NCBI GenBank assembly: GCA_002391195.1
Contig: DGRZ01000115.1
Span: 1 to 7,246, forward strand
Length of the DNA stretch: 7,246 nucleotides
Reading direction: 5' to 3'
Source: Fibrobacter sp. UBA4375
GTDB taxonomy: Bacteria; Fibrobacterota; Fibrobacteria; Fibrobacterales; Fibrobacteraceae
Shown here in pieces: positions 5,701-7,246 of this stretch (within the stretch, counting starts at the first letter, position 1; each line of letters begins with the position of its first letter). The notes under the pieces were generated by a model. That model saw only the letters and a program-made list of their open reading frames with translations. It had not been told where the DNA came from and did not search any database. The position numbers and the translations under genes were made by a program.

Positions 5701-5820
5701 ATGAGTGTCAAAACACTTGGTTGGATGCAAAACGTGGATGTTACATGTTCCGAATGCGACGAGGCGTTGCTTGCTGTTGGCTCAGTAATTAAATATCAGT
5801 TATCCAATTTTTTCGAATAA
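5701..5820 (+). CDS. Small Cys-containing peptide C (CSEC motif)
   Basis: Encodes 39 residues: MSVKTLGWMQNVDVTCSEC, then DEALLAVGSVIKYQLSNFFE. AGGGG (5691-5695) lies 5 bases before this ATG and decides the start; an in-frame ATG at 5680 would add seven residues but has no ribosome binding site. C16 and C19 form a CSxC pair like the CSTC of peptides A and B, but nothing else aligns, so shared ancestry is not shown. The second half is moderately hydrophobic, not a full membrane helix. It faces the ATPase gene tail to tail with 27 bases between the stops. Function unknown. It could be a micro-protein, a peptide precursor, or a fragment. Confidence 0.5.
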   Translation: MSVKTLGWMQNVDVTCSECDEALLAVGSVIKYQLSNFFE

Positions 5821-5847
5821 CTGCTTTTAATTGATTGGTTTATGCCC

Positions 5848-7188
5848 TCAAATGCACGGCACCATGTAAATGGGTATGCAGGTCACGTCGTCCACCTGTT
5901 GGTAATCTTTCGTGTAGACGATGTACTTTTGGGGAATCCTTAGCCTGTATTTTTCAGCGAAGGCATCGAGAGACTTGTGCTGGCGGTAACTCGAGGACTT
6001 GACCTCAATGGGGCAAATCTTGTTCTTGCGAACTAGCAAGAAGTCCATCTCGAATTTCTTTTCTTTTCCGTCATCGCCGACGGCACTGAACTCGTGGAAA
6101 AAGAGGTCGTCGCCCTTTGCACGGAGCATCTGTGCCACGACGTTCTCGAAAATCATTCCCTGGTTGATTCCTAGCTTATCTGCTATGAGGCTTTGATAAA
6201 GTTCGTCGGACTTTTGCATCTTGATTATCTGCGTGACCAGAAGCCCGGTATCGCCCATATACAGCTTGAACCGTTCACTCTTTCTGTAAAGCTCCATCGC
6301 GACATCGGGAACTGTTACATTGGTGCATATATTGCCAATCATCGATTCTCTGATGAAGTTGAACGCGCTGATGTAGTTCTTGTATCGGGCATTCTTGTCG
6401 ATGGCCGACATCTTGAAAATCGGATTCTTGCGGTTCAGCTGCTCCGGCAAGTGCTTGAACACGATCGAGGCGTTCTCGTTGTTTTCGGAATCGTGCTTTT
6501 CGAGGTCTTCTTCGTAAAGCGCGAGGATGTTCCGCTTGACGAAGTCGATCTGCGCATATGTTTCGCCCGCAACAAACGATGCCACCGCCTGCGGCATTCC
6601 GCCCACGGCCATGTATGTGCGGAACGACTTCATTATTTCATGGTGGGCGCGTCCGCCGACGCCTTTCCCAGCATTGAACGCATCGCGGGCTACATCCATT
6701 GTGATTTCGTCGCCCGTGGCCCACAGGAATTCCTCGAAATCCATCGGGTACATCTTGATACGGTATTCCTCGGATGGAATCAAGATATCCTTCGTGTTCT
6801 TCTTGATAGAAATCAGGGAGCCTGTTTCGATGTAGTCGTATCGGCCGTCCTGTACCAGGTACTTGATTGCCTGGCGGGCGAGCGGGAAGAGCTGGATTTC
6901 GTCAAAGATGATGACCATTCTCCCCTTCCTGGGCTTTTTCTTGGTGAATAGGAAAAGGTTCCTGAAGAAGGCTGCCAGGTCGTCTAGTCCGTTCAGAAAT
7001 AGTTCCCTGATGTTGGGGCCGACTTTCGCAAAATCCACGACAAGATGGTCGTCATATTCGTTCTTGGCGAATTCGAGTGCCACGGTGCTCTTGCCAATGC
7101 GACGGGCGCCTTCAATAAAAAGTGCGGTTTTCCCATTGGAAATGGCCTTCCACTGGAGCATCTCGCTGTAGATTTTACGCTTGAACAT
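5848..7188 (-). CDS. AAA_14/DUF4143-type ATP-binding protein
   Basis: Encodes 446 residues. The N-terminal AAA ATPase half shows Walker A GARRIGKST (27-35), Walker B MVIIFDE (91-97), the sensor-like ETGSLIS (121-127) and PMDFEEFL (148-155), all in the order typical of AAA_14 proteins. GGMPQAV (196-202) is also typical. The C-terminal DUF4143 half holds GMIFENVVAQML (344-355) and the PD-(D/E)xK-like set EMDFLL (380-385) and IEVKSSS (394-400), giving D382, E395 and K397. These proteins are widespread in bacteria and archaea; their substrate is unknown, and the nuclease-like motif suggests DNA contact. GAGGAGAGGA (plus 7195-7204) is a strong ribosome binding site 6 bases before the ATG. Length is normal and all motifs are intact. 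No partner gene is visible, so it appears to be a solitary gene. Confidence 0.9.
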   Translation of the reverse strand: MFKRKIYSEMLQWKAISNGKTALFIEGARRIGKSTVALEFAKNEYDDHLVVDFAKVGPNIRELFLNGLDDLAAFFRNLFLFTKKKPRKGRMVIIFDEIQLFPLARQAIKYLVQDGRYDYIETGSLISIKKNTKDILIPSEEYRIKMYPMDFEEFLWATGDEITMDVARDAFNAGKGVGGRAHHEIMKSFRTYMAVGGMPQAVASFVAGETYAQIDFVKRNILALYEEDLEKHDSENNENASIVFKHLPEQLNRKNPIFKMSAIDKNARYKNYISAFNFIRESMIGNICTNVTVPDVAMELYRKSERFKLYMGDTGLLVTQIIKMQKSDELYQSLIADKLGINQGMIFENVVAQMLRAKGDDLFFHEFSAVGDDGKEKKFEMDFLLVRKNKICPIEVKSSSYRQHKSLDAFAEKYRLRIPQKYIVYTKDYQQVDDVTCIPIYMVPCI

Positions 7189-7206
7189 AGGGGTTCCTCT
7201 CCTCTA

Positions 7207-7234
7207 AATATACCAAAATTTCCCGAAAATGCAA
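7207..7234 (-). promoter_or_regulatory. Promoter of the AAA_14/DUF4143 gene
   Basis: Leftward TTGCAT (plus 7229-7234) and TATATT (plus 7207-7212) have a 16-base spacer. The -10 box sits 18 bases before the ATG, so the leader is only a few bases plus the ribosome binding site. TTTTCGGGA in the spacer is followed by 8 bases and then TATATT, exactly as in the hipBA promoter. Confidence 0.6.
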
Positions 7235-7246
7235 AATGTTTTAGGC

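Noticed and set aside
6193..6951. Rightward 252-codon frame opposite the ATPase gene
   Set aside because: It is antisense to a gene with clear Walker A, Walker B and DUF4143 motifs; a shadow frame.

Overview
The window looks like an accessory stretch of a Fibrobacter-like genome (Fibrobacterota, FCB group). This is an inference from three things. There is a secreted Gly-rich/MBG-repeat protein with a C-terminal sorting-like tail. There are very short 'K-x-Y-x-x-P-x-[IV]' peptides of the kind common in FCB bacteria. There are TTGACx/TATATT promoters in AT-rich gaps flanking GC-rich genes. No rRNA, tRNA, CRISPR array or insertion sequence was seen.

Left part (1-3215), read mostly rightward. 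The left edge cuts a leftward gene after 16 codons of a probable signal peptide. After a roughly 390-base gap comes a 779-residue secreted protein (438-2777) with a signal peptide, a Gly-rich beta-helix-like region, two Ig-like repeats, an MBG-type repeat and a C-terminal sorting-like motif. It is followed by a 119-base gap that can fold into nested hairpins. Next come two tandem 47-codon genes (2897-3040 and 3072-3215) that neither look random nor match a function I know. They share a 25-residue alignable block ending in the identical decapeptide QSTLLQCSTC, and all five DNA differences within that decapeptide are synonymous.

Middle part (3219-5485), read leftward. A hipBA operon has its own strong promoter (TTGACT-17-TATATT), a perfect 10-bp dyad and a direct repeat near it, an XRE antitoxin (hipB) with an unusually long low-complexity tail, and a full-length HipA Ser/Thr kinase toxin. 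Immediately downstream of hipA is a coding-like frame with no start codon, probably the 3' remnant of another gene.

Right part (5486-7246). An AT-rich gap holds a 39-codon rightward gene (5701-5820) with a good ribosome binding site and a CSEC motif. It faces a leftward AAA_14/DUF4143-type ATPase (5848-7188), whose promoter shares the spacer motif TTTTCGGGA with the hipBA promoter at the same distance from the -10 box.

The least explained content is the set of small Cys-containing peptides and the structured leader in front of the tandem pair. HipBA is a recognisable toxin-antitoxin module. The AAA_14/DUF4143 ATPase is a common accessory family without a clear role. The window gives no direct evidence that the three parts act together.
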